Numbered from the stretch's first letter, positions 1 to 9,478 are shown. The stretch is 64,000 bases of DNA from Planctomycetaceae bacterium (GCA_020426325.1 JAGQQG010000012.1:20534-84533); one strand, 5' to 3'. Notes: generated by a model not told the origin, from the letters alone. Numbers and translations: made by a program.

Positions 1-505
1 CGTCATCGTTCATGGTCACGGCGCAGCGGAAGTCGTGATGCGCCCGAATCGTGACCCCCGCGACGATGGACTCGATGTACCGTCGATGATCGAGCAGGGG
101 CGCGAGCGACGCCCAGGACTTCTCGTTCATCCGGTTCCCTTCATCCAGCACACAGACGCCGCCTCGGATCATGGCTGTGACTAATGGGGAGGCCTGATAC
201 TGAATTTTCCCGCTCTCAGCCAGCACAGGCGTGACGAGCAGGTCTTCCGGACGCGTATCGGACGTGCACTGATACACATACAATTCCTGCTCCCGCACAC
301 GGGCCGCAGCAATGCCGAGCGTGGTCTTGCCGATCCCCGGCGGCCCGAGCAATCGCGGCGCCAACGGAAGGTCCTTCTCATCCACCGTCAGCCAACAGGC
401 GAGCAGTTGTTTGAGAATCTCTCCTTGACCAATCCACTCGCCTGCCGACGGATCCGGATGCCCGAGGTAGAGCCGCACGCCATCAATGTCTATGTGTTCC
501 TGCAT
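1..505 (-). CDS. MoxR-like AAA+ ATPase, C-terminus cut by window edge
   Basis: The reverse strand is open from an ATG at 505 to the window edge. It encodes an AAA+ ATPase of the MoxR/AAA_5 type: Walker [11 protein letters not shown], Walker B-like CVLDEGNRM and a sensor-1-like TMN motif (CAVTMNDD) follow in the right order and spacing. Such ATPases act as chaperone-like remodelling factors that often activate partner proteins with von Willebrand A domains; that role is family knowledge and no partner is visible here. The N-terminal part before the Walker A is about 60 residues and gives no further clue. A GTG at 529 is an alternative start. It is the last gene visible of the leftward run that begins at 6064, 88 bp behind the M24 peptidase. 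Confidence 0.8.
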   Translation of the reverse strand, partial: MQEHIDIDGVRLYLGHPDPSAGEWIGQGEILKQLLACWLTVDEKDLPLAPRLLGPPGIGKTTLGIAAARVREQELYVYQCTSDTRPEDLLVTPVLAESGKIQYQASPLVTAMIRGGVCVLDEGNRMNEKSWASLAPLLDHRRYIESIVAGVTIRAHHDFRCAVTMNDD

Positions 506-593
506 CCAGCTATCGTAGCTGTCGGCCACGGATTCACAAAGTCGTCATCAAGGGGCGACAGTGGAGAGCTTCGTTGCTGCAATCGCATGGCGA

Positions 594-1784
594 TCAGAAT
601 CTCGACAGGATCGGCAGCACTTCTTTCTGAATCTCACCGCCGGTCACGTGGACGGTGCCGTCGAAGCCGATGAAAACATCCACCTCGCTGCGAACACCGA
701 ACTCTGGAAGGTAGATTCCGGGCTCGATGGAGAAGCACGTTCCGGGAAGGAGTCGCCGCTGGTCGCGGGTCTCAAGGTTGTCGATGTTGGCCCCGTTTCC
801 GTGTGTTTCCTGGCCGATGCTATGACCGGTGCGATGTGTGAAGAACTCCGCGTAACCTGCTGCCGCGATGACTGATCTTGTTGCATCGTCGACTTCTGCA
901 CCAGTCAGTGGCCGCCCGCTGGCGAAAGCTTCCCGGACGCAGGCAATCCCGGCATCCCGGGCCGCTGCCACGATGTGAAAAATCTCGTTGAACTGTTCCG
1001 GAACGCTTTCGCCGACAAATCCGACGCGAGTGAGATCGCTATACACTGCTCGTGGGCGATCAAACTTGGCCCAGAGATCGATGAGTACGAAATCCCCCTC
1101 GCGAATCAGTGTGTCATTCCCCTCGCCCGTCTCATAGTGGGGGAGTCCGCTGTGTGGACCGCGGGCAACAATGGGCGGGTGATAGGTCGTCATCCCATGC
1201 ACGGCAAAGTGATCCATGATGGCAGCCCGTACGTCGCTTTCCTCGATCCCCTCGCCCGTCCTGCAAGCCTCAGCAATTGCTCGCCAGGCGACATCAAATG
1301 CGGAGTTGGTATGAACGCTGACCTCTTGATGCATTTGCCACTGGGCTTCATCCCAGGTCGCTTCAAAACGTTGGACCAGATCTCCGGAGGAAACGATCTC
1401 CACGCCCTGTTCGCGAACCAGTTCGACTGTGCCGGCGTCGACACGAGCGACATACGGGTTCCCTGCCCGTGGCGAATACTCCATCGCAACAGTGGACAAG
1501 CCTTTCACCAGCGATGCGACACCCTGTTCGAGTTCCTGCCAATGGAGGTAGATCGTCTTTTCCCCCGGCAGATGATCGAGTGCTCCCAACTCGATCCGGT
1601 GCACTAGCTTGTGAGGTTCTCCGTGTGCCGGAACCACATAGAACCATCGACGGGTTCCCACGTTGTCATCCTCAATCCCGAGCATGCGACACGCCAGGGG
1701 ATTGGTGCCGCGAAAGTCATACATCAGCCACCCATCAACACCAAACTCCTGAAGAACGGCCTGAACAGACTTCAGATCAAACAT
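594..1784 (-). CDS. M24-family metallopeptidase (Xaa-Pro peptidase-like)
   Basis: The product is a 396-residue cytosolic peptidase of the M24 (pita-bread) family, which cleaves Xaa-Pro bonds or related short peptides using two metal ions. All five metal ligands can be placed: D236 in LIDLW, D250 in YSDLTR, H321 in the THRTGHSIG segment, E354 in SIEPGIY and E367 in RSEVDV. The first 140 residues form the usual creatinase-like N-terminal domain. I chose the ATG at 1784 rather than the upstream alternative at 1835 because a GAGAG ribosome-binding site precedes it and the 1835 start would add 17 non-conserved residues and almost touch the upstream gene. It sits 58 bp behind a secreted CPFC protein, probably in the same operon. 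The exact substrate cannot be told; it lacks a signal peptide. Confidence 0.9.
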   Translation of the reverse strand: MFDLKSVQAVLQEFGVDGWLMYDFRGTNPLACRMLGIEDDNVGTRRWFYVVPAHGEPHKLVHRIELGALDHLPGEKTIYLHWQELEQGVASLVKGLSTVAMEYSPRAGNPYVARVDAGTVELVREQGVEIVSSGDLVQRFEATWDEAQWQMHQEVSVHTNSAFDVAWRAIAEACRTGEGIEESDVRAAIMDHFAVHGMTTYHPPIVARGPHSGLPHYETGEGNDTLIREGDFVLIDLWAKFDRPRAVYSDLTRVGFVGESVPEQFNEIFHIVAAARDAGIACVREAFASGRPLTGAEVDDATRSVIAAAGYAEFFTHRTGHSIGQETHGNGANIDNLETRDQRRLLPGTCFSIEPGIYLPEFGVRSEVDVFIGFDGTVHVTGGEIQKEVLPILSRF

Positions 1785-1842
1785 GGCGAGTCTCTCGAGC
1801 TTGAGGAAGAGTGATGTTGCCCCTCGTCCTCTCACGAGGACT

Positions 1843-3054
1843 TCAGCGGGAGATCAGCAGGCGTGCGGCTCTCTTGTAGACGGCAGGCTGTTCTTCCTGC
1901 AACCTCTCGACAAACTCGCGGGCGGAGGCAAGGGCCTCCCGATGTTTCTGGTCCACCGTTTCCAGATCCACCTGTGACGCCACAATCATGAAATTGACGA
2001 TCGCCGTATCGATGTGCTTGTCCGGCGGACTCTGATAGCGAGCCAGGAGTTCCGTCGTGACTGACCAGTCTTCCCAGCGAGCAAGATCGGTTATCGACAG
2101 TTCCGGGAATTCAGTGATGTCCAACTGTTGACGCACCGACTGACGCAGTCGTTCCTTGTCGATACATCCGTCGCCATAATCCCAGATGAACCGTAACGAA
2201 TCGATCACTGCGTACCGGTCGCTGGAAGAGCACGATTCCTTCTGCAGAAACTCGCGGTCCAACACGTTGAGGCCTTCAGGCCCGGCGAGCAACAGATAGC
2301 CTCCCATCACTCCTGCGATGCCCAGGCGGAGTTCACCGGTCGTCTCCAACGCGAGGTCTTCGAGGCGTTGCCGATCGCTCGCGTCTCCACAGATGCCGAG
2401 GAGCATGCCGTAAACTCCGAGCTGTCCCTTGAGTGGCTTGTTACCGAATACCCAGCGGCGCATTTCTTTCCTCGGCAATTCCTCCCGCAGTGCAGATAAT
2501 TCCTCATACTTTGAAGCAGCAATCACGGTAAATGCATCGGTCGCCACCATGTCGTCCTGAGACTCCAGATGTTTCAGCGCATGTCGAAGTCGCTCATCGG
2601 CAGAGGCCTCTGCCGACGGAAGTGTTTTTACGTATGACAGTCCGATCTGGCTGAGCGGAATGGCCCGATCCCATTTGATGACGTCGTCCAGCAGACTGCC
2701 GGAGATGAGAAATTGATCTCCCGCCTGTCCCTCCTGATAACGGTCGATCGTCAGGGAGTCATTCTGTTTTAGGTCCCCTTTAATGACTTCCAGGATTGTG
2801 AACTCGGTCGTCGCTGGAATTCCCTGATCGAGATTGCCGGGGTCGCCCGTCTTCCATTCCACGATGAGCGATGCATCCGGCGAGTCCATGCGTTCGCGGA
2901 GCGTGAGCTGCTGACTCCCCAGGCAGAACGGACATGCCGTCAGAGCTGGGGAGGAAATTTGCACGCATGCTGTGATGCAGAAGACCAGCAGGAGCAAGAC
3001 TGCTAAGGATCGCAGTACGGACGTTAATCTTCCCTGAGAATGCAATTTCAACAT
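1843..3054 (-). CDS. Secreted CPFC-motif protein, paralogue 2
   Basis: This is a protein of unknown function, about 403 residues. A strongly hydrophobic N-terminus (RSLAVLLLLVFCITACV) predicts export; the TAC could serve as a lipobox but the following ACPFC motif suggests a secreted mature chain. After the CPFC motif comes a beta-rich region (EFTILEVIKGDLKQNDSLTI) and then an all-helical, HEAT-like half with GIAGVMGGYLLLAGPEGLNVL and ARWEDWS. These blocks recur in the same order in the next gene upstream, so the two are tandem paralogues. The start at 3054 has a strong AGGAGG site 9 bases upstream; the GTG at 3078 is less likely. Function is not recognised. CPFC could bind metal or form a disulfide. 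Confidence 0.75.
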   Translation of the reverse strand: MLKLHSQGRLTSVLRSLAVLLLLVFCITACVQISSPALTACPFCLGSQQLTLRERMDSPDASLIVEWKTGDPGNLDQGIPATTEFTILEVIKGDLKQNDSLTIDRYQEGQAGDQFLISGSLLDDVIKWDRAIPLSQIGLSYVKTLPSAEASADERLRHALKHLESQDDMVATDAFTVIAASKYEELSALREELPRKEMRRWVFGNKPLKGQLGVYGMLLGICGDASDRQRLEDLALETTGELRLGIAGVMGGYLLLAGPEGLNVLDREFLQKESCSSSDRYAVIDSLRFIWDYGDGCIDKERLRQSVRQQLDITEFPELSITDLARWEDWSVTTELLARYQSPPDKHIDTAIVNFMIVASQVDLETVDQKHREALASAREFVERLQEEQPAVYKRAARLLISR

Positions 3055-3101
3055 CAATGGGTCTCCTCCTGAAACCACGACGTCTGTTTGGGCGTGTCGA
3101 C

Positions 3102-4292
3102 TCAGTTCACGAAGAAGAATCGCTCTGCCTGCTTGACGGTTTTGGGGTCCTGTTCTCGCAGCTGATTGAGGTATTCCTCAGCTTTGGCGATGTGAGAATT
3201 GTCAGCCCCTTCTTCCGGCTCGTCCTTGGACGCTACCAGCATGTATCGGACAATCGCCCGCTTGATGGATGGGATTTCATACCCCTCAGCTCCGTACAAA
3301 TTCATCAGGCGGTCAATGATTGACCAGTCTTCCCAGCGTGCGAGATCTGCGATGACCAGATCGGCCAATTCTGCCCGATCAAGAAGAATCCGCATCGACT
3401 CTCGCAAGCGTTCAGGGTCGATGCGTTGTCCGTAGGTCCACATGAAACGCAGGGCCTGCATGGCCGCATAGGTTTCGCTGAACGGCACATCGCGGTTGGC
3501 CAGCTTCTGCTCGTCGATGACCGTCAACCCCTCCTCACCGGTGAGAAGCAGGTATCCCCCCATCACGCCATCAATTCCCAGACGGAAATCATCGCTTTTC
3601 TGGAGAATCTTCTCTTTCATCAATGCAGCGTCTTCCTCGGTTCCGCACAGTCCGAGCAGCAGTCCGTACAATCCCAGTCGCGTGGGAGCCACGTCGGGAT
3701 TTGTGAGCCATTCGCGAACTTTGTCCCGAGGCAGTTGTTCAGCCAGCGGAACGATGTCCTTGTAGGGAGCATTCGCGAACTCACCATAGGCGTCATTCGA
3801 GATGAGTTCGTCCGGGTACTCGAGAAACTGAACGAAGTAGCTCAGACGTACCAACGGAACCGCCTCCGGAGAGGGGGCCTGACGCACGTAGTTGAACCCC
3901 GTCTCGGTGATTTCAATGGGGCTGCCCCACTCCAGTTCGGTTCCCTTCGTTCCGAGCAGCAGGAACAGATCACCCTCCTTGCCGGCACGATAGCGCGGCA
4001 GCGTGATGGTGTCCCCTTTCTTCAGTTCGGTTTCACCTGCATTGATCACTTCGACAACACTGTAGTCAGTCGAACCGATATCCCCTGCTTCGCTGTTTCC
4101 CTGCGTCCCTTTTGCCCACTGGACCAGTGCGCTGGCGTTCGCCTGAGCGACCTGCTCAGAAAGCGTGAGTGACGGAGCTGAACAGAAGGGACAGGCTACG
4201 AGTCGCTCCGCGATCGTCCCGCTCAGGGCGACGACTGCGAGAACTGCCAGTGTGGCAAAGATCCGTGTTTGGAATCGATTTCGATCTGTCAT
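3102..4292 (-). CDS. Secreted CPFC-motif protein, paralogue 1
   Basis: A 396-residue exported protein of unknown function. The N-terminus has a basic stretch followed by a hydrophobic segment (FATLAVLAVVALSGTIAE) and then VACPFC at the predicted start of the mature protein. The middle carries YSVVEVINAGETELKKGDTI, a beta-rich block also seen in its neighbour. The C-terminal half is helical with the shared GIDGVMGGYLLLTGEEGLTVI and ARWEDWSIID segments. Identity with the downstream paralogue is spread along the whole length, pointing to duplication. It lies 61 bp after a DUF3299-type lipoprotein gene and 47 bp before its paralogue, in one leftward operon. I know no characterised member of this family. 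Confidence 0.75.
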   Translation of the reverse strand: MTDRNRFQTRIFATLAVLAVVALSGTIAERLVACPFCSAPSLTLSEQVAQANASALVQWAKGTQGNSEAGDIGSTDYSVVEVINAGETELKKGDTITLPRYRAGKEGDLFLLLGTKGTELEWGSPIEITETGFNYVRQAPSPEAVPLVRLSYFVQFLEYPDELISNDAYGEFANAPYKDIVPLAEQLPRDKVREWLTNPDVAPTRLGLYGLLLGLCGTEEDAALMKEKILQKSDDFRLGIDGVMGGYLLLTGEEGLTVIDEQKLANRDVPFSETYAAMQALRFMWTYGQRIDPERLRESMRILLDRAELADLVIADLARWEDWSIIDRLMNLYGAEGYEIPSIKRAIVRYMLVASKDEPEEGADNSHIAKAEEYLNQLREQDPKTVKQAERFFFVN

Positions 4293-4353
4293 GTCATCTG
4301 CCTTTGTCAGCCGTGTCTTGTGTCACGCGACTTCATTCATCGCGGCTGCGCCG

Positions 4354-5268
4354 TTATTGGTCAAGCACCAGGGCGTCGTCGAGGAGGTAGAGCTGATACA
4401 ACTCATCCTCATCAGCTTCCGGAAGAATGTGAAAGATACCTTCGACATCAAAGGCACGTCCCTGGATGTAATCGGTCGTCACGCCATCGCGCATGGTGAC
4501 TTGAATATGATCATAGATTTTGGCTCCCGGGCCGAAACAGCACTCCTGATTGTCTCGCACGAGAACAAATGTCCGTAATCCTGTGGATTGAAACGCGGGA
4601 TACATGAAGCCGCGAATCCGGATTCGTTGTCCCTCCAGTCCCGCCAGCCAATTCGGGAAATACGTCTCTGCATCAACTGGAACTGGTTCCATATTGAGGA
4701 TGTCGAGTAGATTGACATCATCGTAAGAAACACGGAGCGCGTCTGCGTCGCCTTCAGATGTGAAGGACTTTTCCGGGATTAGCAGCTTGATCTCGCGTTG
4801 CTCCACGGGGACATCCGAGACAGCAAATAGATTGGGTTCAGATACGGGTAAATCAGCTGCGGGACTCGCCGCTGCATCATTCACCAGTTCGGGCGCGAGC
4901 GGCTCCTCAGGTGACGGCGGCGCTTCATTCTCTGCAGGCTCAGTCTGAACCACGTTTTCAGTCGGGGAGTTGTCCAGAGACGACGGAGGCTCTTCCGTCA
5001 GTTCATTCGTTGATGCATCTTCGGACTGCTCGGAGACTGACACCGCAATTTCATTGGGAACGGCTTCTGTTGCCGAAGAACCTTCTTCATCGGCCACCTC
5101 AGCGTCCAGGCTGCCATCCGCCAAACTGTCGTCCCCACTCCCATCAGACTCTTCGATGGCCTGATAGGTCTGGTACTCATCGCCGGGGCCATCCTGGCAG
5201 CCCGCGATGATCAGGCAGGTGAGCGCGAGACAGAGTGTGAGTCTCAGGCGATCCATCAGATAGGGCAT
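4354..5268 (-). CDS. DUF3299-type lipoprotein
   Basis: A 304-residue predicted lipoprotein. The signal peptide ends in the lipobox LIIAGC, so Cys is expected to be lipidated. Residues about 25-150 are an acidic, low-complexity Ser/Glu/Ala/Pro linker. The C-terminal third carries the DUF3299-like core: a GLEGQRIRIRGFMYP strand segment, FVLVRDNQECCFGPGA and then a final strand region. The MYP and CCFG motifs recur in the gene immediately upstream. DUF3299 has no known biochemical function as far as I recall; the paired cysteines could bind metal. The ATG at 5268 has an AGAGG site about 10 bases upstream; a second ATG four codons later is possible. Spacing to neighbours (46 and 61 bp) supports an operon. 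Confidence 0.8.
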   Translation of the reverse strand: MPYLMDRLRLTLCLALTCLIIAGCQDGPGDEYQTYQAIEESDGSGDDSLADGSLDAEVADEEGSSATEAVPNEIAVSVSEQSEDASTNELTEEPPSSLDNSPTENVVQTEPAENEAPPSPEEPLAPELVNDAAASPAADLPVSEPNLFAVSDVPVEQREIKLLIPEKSFTSEGDADALRVSYDDVNLLDILNMEPVPVDAETYFPNWLAGLEGQRIRIRGFMYPAFQSTGLRTFVLVRDNQECCFGPGAKIYDHIQVTMRDGVTTDYIQGRAFDVEGIFHILPEADEDELYQLYLLDDALVLDQ

Positions 5269-5314
5269 TCAGCAAAACCTCTCATCGTGTCCGTGATCTT
5301 CGAGGGATCATTGC

Positions 5315-6064
5315 TCAGAAGGAAGTTTGTGCTTCTGAGAAGTGATCCGCATCGAACATGAACAGGGCTTCCAGATTCCCGCCCTGATAGTTGGGATTGA
5401 GTTTGAGCTTGCCAGCAACTGCAACCCGCCGCGGACAATACTCGACACCATCAGGAGTCAGGACATTGATCATATCCTCCAGAGCCGGCTGTCCCCCGAA
5501 ACAGCAATCGCCGCTGTCTTTCAACAACAGGAACTCGGTGATTCCGGACTGTTTTTGCGTGGGATACATGTATCCCTTGAGAAAAATCGGTTGGCCGACG
5601 AGGGCCTTCACATCAGGATGCACATCCTGAATCCCCTCTTCGACAATGAATGCTTTCTTGGAGATGTCTTTTGTGAAGCTGACCCGTTCGTACCCTTCGG
5701 GGACTTCGTGTTCGTAGAGATAGAACTGATGAGCAGTCCCGCCGATGGCTGACGTCCCGCTGAGCAGCAGTCCAATAATCGCGAACTTCATTCCCGCGAA
5801 CGCTCCCTTGGATCGGCCGATCTTCCAACAGGCGAACAGGCTGACGAGTGTGCCTACGAAAGCCATGATCACTCCGAACAGTCCGAAGTACGCGAGCAAT
5901 GCAGTCAGCCCCAATACCGCGCTCACAGGAGCAACAACGGGCATCGGAACGTAGTCGAACTGACCATATGTCGGATCGTAACTGACTCGTGCTTCAACGG
6001 GGGCTGCTTCGGCCCCGCTCTCGGGGCCACTTACATCATCCACAGCGTCCATGATTTGCGACAT
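5315..6064 (-). CDS. Membrane protein with DUF3299-like domain
   Basis: A 249-residue protein, first gene of the leftward operon. Residues about 40-110 hold three hydrophobic membrane segments (VVAPVSAVLGLTALLAYFGL, then VIMAFVGTLVSLFACW, then FAIIGLLLSGTSAIG). The C-terminal half is extracytoplasmic or cytoplasmic and contains KGYMYPTQKQSGITEFLLL and DSGDCCFGGQPA, matching the MYP and CCFG motifs of the next gene. The ATG at 6064 is preceded by GGGAGG 11 bases upstream, so I prefer it to the start 15 codons earlier. Two adjacent genes with the same rare motif suggest that their products work together, one membrane-embedded and one lipid-anchored. The function is unknown. Confidence 0.78.
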   Translation of the reverse strand: MSQIMDAVDDVSGPESGAEAAPVEARVSYDPTYGQFDYVPMPVVAPVSAVLGLTALLAYFGLFGVIMAFVGTLVSLFACWKIGRSKGAFAGMKFAIIGLLLSGTSAIGGTAHQFYLYEHEVPEGYERVSFTKDISKKAFIVEEGIQDVHPDVKALVGQPIFLKGYMYPTQKQSGITEFLLLKDSGDCCFGGQPALEDMINVLTPDGVEYCPRRVAVAGKLKLNPNYQGGNLEALFMFDADHFSEAQTSF

Positions 6065-6392
6065 GGCAGGAATGCCTCCCTTGGAATACAGAACAACTCG
6101 GAGTCGCATCGCACTTCGCGATCACAACCATCACTACCGCGACGAGGAAAGCTGCTTTTAGCAGCGCATAAAATGACTCTGAAATTATACTCGATCCCCC
6201 GCCTGAGCATACAACTGAGTCTTCGACAAAACGTCCTGTTTGTGGAAGTTCGTCAACACAAACGATTACAGGATTTAGGGAATCGGCAGACGACCGGTCG
6301 GGGCGAATACGCGGATTTCGCTGCGGTGTGGACGTCAAGCGACGGGTCCTCTACCGTATTTCGGTCTCCTTCCAAACTGCCAGGATCGGCCC
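6065..6392. other. Divergent intergenic region
   Basis: About 330 bp between the leftward operon starting at 6064 and the rightward dehydrogenase at 6393. It must hold the promoters for both. It includes an AT-richer patch near 6170-6200. I see no convincing -35/-10, sigma-54 motif, terminator or additional gene; the open frames here are short and without ribosome-binding sites. Confidence 0.4.
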
Positions 6393-7346
6393 ATGCAAGC
6401 CTATGTTTTGACTGCCCAAGGCCTTCGATTCGACCCGGATTATCCAAATCCACATTTACGAGACGGAGAGGTGCCGGTCCGGGTCCTCACCGCAGGGATC
6501 TGTGAAACCGACCTGCAACTGATCAAGGGATACATGGGATTCCAGGGCGTGCTTGGGCATGAGTTTGTCGGAATCGCAGAGGATGGACCCTACGCGGGCA
6601 AGCGAGTCGTCGGTGAAATCAACTGTTCATGCCATCGTTGCGACTATTGCAATGCGGGTCTCGCAAACCACTGTCCGCACCGCAGTGTGCTCGGCATCCT
6701 CGATCACGACGGGGTGTTTGCAGAGACCGTCAACGTCCCGCAGGCGAATCTCCATCTTGTCCCCGACAATGTCTCTGACGATGAGGCAGTCTTTACCGAA
6801 CCTCTCGCCGCAGCCTTCCAGATTCCAGCTCAACTTGATCTCAGCAAGTTTCATTCGGCCATTGTGCTCGGCGACGGCCGATTGGGAAATTTGTGTGCCC
6901 AGGTCATCACTCAGGCTGGATGCGATGTCACGGTGATCGGCAAGCACGCGGAAAAACTGCGAGTCATCGATGAACTCGGGATCCCAACCGCACCACTGTC
7001 AAGTGTCGAGTTGGAAAGGTTCGCTGATCTCGTCGTCGACTGTACGGGCTCTCCAACAGGACTCACGACGGCGTATCAACTCGTTCGCCCACGAGGCACA
7101 ATCGTCCTGAAGACAACCGTGGCTGGTGATGCTGGCCCGACACTTGCACCGGTGGTCATCGATGAGATCACAGTGATTGGCTCCCGATGCGGTCCATTCG
7201 ACACGGCACTCAAGGCTCTTGAATCCAACTCTATTCACGTCACGCCATTGATCTCAGCCAGATTCGCGCTCCAGGAGATTGAGCGTGCATTGACCGCTGC
7301 AAGGACCGCACCGAATCTGAAAGTCCTGCTGGACGTCTCATCCTGA
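6393..7346 (+). CDS. Zinc-dependent alcohol dehydrogenase-like protein (MDR family)
   Basis: A 317-residue medium-chain dehydrogenase. C37, H56 and E57 (in GHEFVG) fit the catalytic zinc site, and C80, C83, C86 and C94 give the CxxCxxCx7C structural zinc lobe. A Rossmann fold begins around residue 156 with VLGDGRLGNLCAQ, giving the NAD(P)-binding half. The protein is somewhat shorter than typical family members (about 340-350). It oxidises an alcohol or polyol to the carbonyl; the substrate is not predictable. The neighbours are unrelated and the gene appears to be monocistronic. The convergent neighbour ends only 47 bp downstream. Confidence 0.88.
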   Translation: MQAYVLTAQGLRFDPDYPNPHLRDGEVPVRVLTAGICETDLQLIKGYMGFQGVLGHEFVGIAEDGPYAGKRVVGEINCSCHRCDYCNAGLANHCPHRSVLGILDHDGVFAETVNVPQANLHLVPDNVSDDEAVFTEPLAAAFQIPAQLDLSKFHSAIVLGDGRLGNLCAQVITQAGCDVTVIGKHAEKLRVIDELGIPTAPLSSVELERFADLVVDCTGSPTGLTTAYQLVRPRGTIVLKTTVAGDAGPTLAPVVIDEITVIGSRCGPFDTALKALESNSIHVTPLISARFALQEIERALTAARTAPNLKVLLDVSS

Positions 7347-7393
7347 TCGCAGGAACTTCCTCACGGGGGCAACTTTGGTCGGAACTCGGTCTC

Positions 7394-8893
7394 TCAAAGT
7401 TCCATCACGGCTTCGATATCGTCATCCAATTTCGGAGTCCGGGAGAGCAGCGAAATGCTGACGAAAAGAACGAGAGACAACAACAGTGACAAGGCCCCGA
7501 CGTCGAATCCCCAAGGCAGCTGAACCTGAAAGAATTTCACGCCAAAGTTGACCACAAGGCTTGTAATGATGGCAACATTGGCTGCGAGAGGCGTCGCCCG
7601 CTTCCAGTTGAAGCCGATCGCGACCGTCGGCACCAGGGCTGCTGCAAATGTGCCCCATCCGAAGGCGCCCAGCAAGGCGACCATACGCTCGCCGGCGTAG
7701 AGACTGAAGAGCGAGGCAAACACCGCGATCAACACGGTCGCTGTCCGCGCCCAGAAGAGTTCATTCCCCAAGGATTCACCGCGAACGGCTCGGGGAATAT
7801 CGTGAACAACGGCCGCTGCTCCGATATTCAGAAAACTGTCAGCCGTCGACATGATGGCCGCGAGCAGTCCTGCAAACACAAGACCGGCCAGGAGCGGATT
7901 CGTGTAACTCTGCAGGAACTGTGGAGCTGCGGAATCCGCATGCACCAGGTCGGGATGATGCCCTTGCAGGACGAGCGCTCGCATGGCAAGGCCAATGCTG
8001 ATCCACAGCAAAGCGGTAAACGAGTAGCCGATGATCGAAAGTGGCAGCATCAGTCGAATATCGGAAACTTTTTTGGTCATCATCATCTTTGTGACGACGT
8101 GCGGCTGCCCTGCCCCGCCGAGAGCAAAGACGAAATACCACGACAATGATCCAAGGATGCCCATTGTCCCCCAAGGGCTGATCGTCGCTGGATCGTCCTG
8201 CACGAGTGTCTCAGACATCCCGCGAAACCCGCCGTCCACCGCTGACATCGCTGCCCAGCAGACGAGAATCGCTGCAACGACCATCATGACGCCCTGAACG
8301 ACATCGGTGTACACGCCTGCGATGATGCCACCTGTGACGCAATAAAAGACAAGCACCGCACAGGAAACGGCCACGCAAACTTCGAGCGGCACGCCGGTCT
8401 CGGACACATAGCCGCCAAGGATGTCGTCGAGCAGGTTCTTGAGAACGGTCGCCATCGCCCGGATTTGTGCAGCCAGATAGCCGATGACTCCCAACAGGAT
8501 TGCCACAGCTGCCCAGAATGAGACGCTTCGACTTCGATAGCGAGAACCAACCGCATCCGGCAGTGAGATGGAATCACGGAGTTCCGCAAACAGACGGATG
8601 CGCGTGGCGATGAGGTGGAACGACAGGGCAAACCCAATCGCGGTGCAGACCACCATCCAGATGGAACTCATCCCCATCTGATAGACGAGACCGGGGCCGC
8701 CGACAAATCCGAAACCGCTCATTGTGCTGGAGAAGACGGCCACGCTGGTCACGAAGATCCCCAGACTTCGGCCTGCCATGAAGAAGTCGTGCGCGTCCTT
8801 GGTACGCCGCATCGCCCAGAGCCCGACCCCGATACACATTAGCATGTAGAGTGCGACGCTGCCGAGAATGATCTGTGAGCGATAGGCTTCCAT
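7394..8893 (-). CDS. Sodium:solute symporter (SSS family)
   Basis: A 499-residue polytopic membrane protein with about 13 hydrophobic segments across its whole length. The N-terminal region has MRRTKDAHDFFMAGRSLG followed by FSSTMSGFGFVGGPGLVYQMG, typical of the SSS (proline/pantothenate/sialate-type) family, which imports solutes with sodium ions. The substrate cannot be told from sequence. It is transcribed behind a four-helix membrane protein 30 bp upstream, an arrangement reminiscent of symporters that come with a small accessory membrane subunit. Its length matches the family's norm. Confidence 0.88.
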   Translation of the reverse strand: MEAYRSQIILGSVALYMLMCIGVGLWAMRRTKDAHDFFMAGRSLGIFVTSVAVFSSTMSGFGFVGGPGLVYQMGMSSIWMVVCTAIGFALSFHLIATRIRLFAELRDSISLPDAVGSRYRSRSVSFWAAVAILLGVIGYLAAQIRAMATVLKNLLDDILGGYVSETGVPLEVCVAVSCAVLVFYCVTGGIIAGVYTDVVQGVMMVVAAILVCWAAMSAVDGGFRGMSETLVQDDPATISPWGTMGILGSLSWYFVFALGGAGQPHVVTKMMMTKKVSDIRLMLPLSIIGYSFTALLWISIGLAMRALVLQGHHPDLVHADSAAPQFLQSYTNPLLAGLVFAGLLAAIMSTADSFLNIGAAAVVHDIPRAVRGESLGNELFWARTATVLIAVFASLFSLYAGERMVALLGAFGWGTFAAALVPTVAIGFNWKRATPLAANVAIITSLVVNFGVKFFQVQLPWGFDVGALSLLLSLVLFVSISLLSRTPKLDDDIEAVMEL

Positions 8894-8923
8894 CAGCGGG
8901 ATTCTCTCTGTCTCAGTGGCCGT

Positions 8924-9478
8924 TCAGTCGGGGTCGGCTGATTGTTCTGATGCGGATGAGCTGGACTGATTTGCTGCGACAAGTTCTTCAAACCGGGCCA
9001 GAGATTCCGGGGGAATGATCCAGCGGTCGAATCCAACCAGATATGCCAGCACGAACAACAGAGGGGCCGACCACATCCCGAATAACATCCAGGAAGTCGC
9101 TGCCGGAAACCATCCCAGGAACGAAAAGTGTTCACTACGAATGGCTGTGCGGTTCGCGATGGACATCATTGTGAGCGATCCGGCATAAGCAAGTGTCCCG
9201 ACTCCGAACAGAAACCACAGCGAGCCTCTTCCTTGACGGATTGAGTGCGAGATCCCCAGAGACATACACGTCACAAAGAATCCGATTTGTGTGAGACCGA
9301 ACAGCCAACCCAACAGGAGAATCCGATCGGGAGGAGGTGTCGGGCTTCCCTTGAGCATTGCCGCATGCCCGTCGTGCGGTACACCATGTCCTCCGGCTGG
9401 CTCAGGTGTTGTGAGAGCCACCCCTATCACGAGACACATCAGTAGCAACCAGAACAGGAGCCATCGTTCAGCACTCAT
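8924..9478 (-). CDS. Small four-helix membrane protein, partner of the symporter
   Basis: A 184-residue protein with four hydrophobic segments: an N-terminal one (WLLFWLLLMCLVIGVALTT), then about residues 53-76, 86-106 and 125-150. A His/Gly/Pro loop follows the first segment (GGHGVPHDGHAAM). The C-terminus is hydrophilic with a Ser-rich tail. It does not match a family I can name. Because it directly precedes a sodium:solute symporter with a 30-bp gap, a role as an accessory subunit is inferred, by analogy with DUF485- or DUF4212-type partners of other SSS transporters; I see no direct similarity to those. Confidence 0.65.
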   Translation of the reverse strand: MSAERWLLFWLLLMCLVIGVALTTPEPAGGHGVPHDGHAAMLKGSPTPPPDRILLLGWLFGLTQIGFFVTCMSLGISHSIRQGRGSLWFLFGVGTLAYAGSLTMMSIANRTAIRSEHFSFLGWFPAATSWMLFGMWSAPLLFVLAYLVGFDRWIIPPESLARFEELVAANQSSSSASEQSADPD

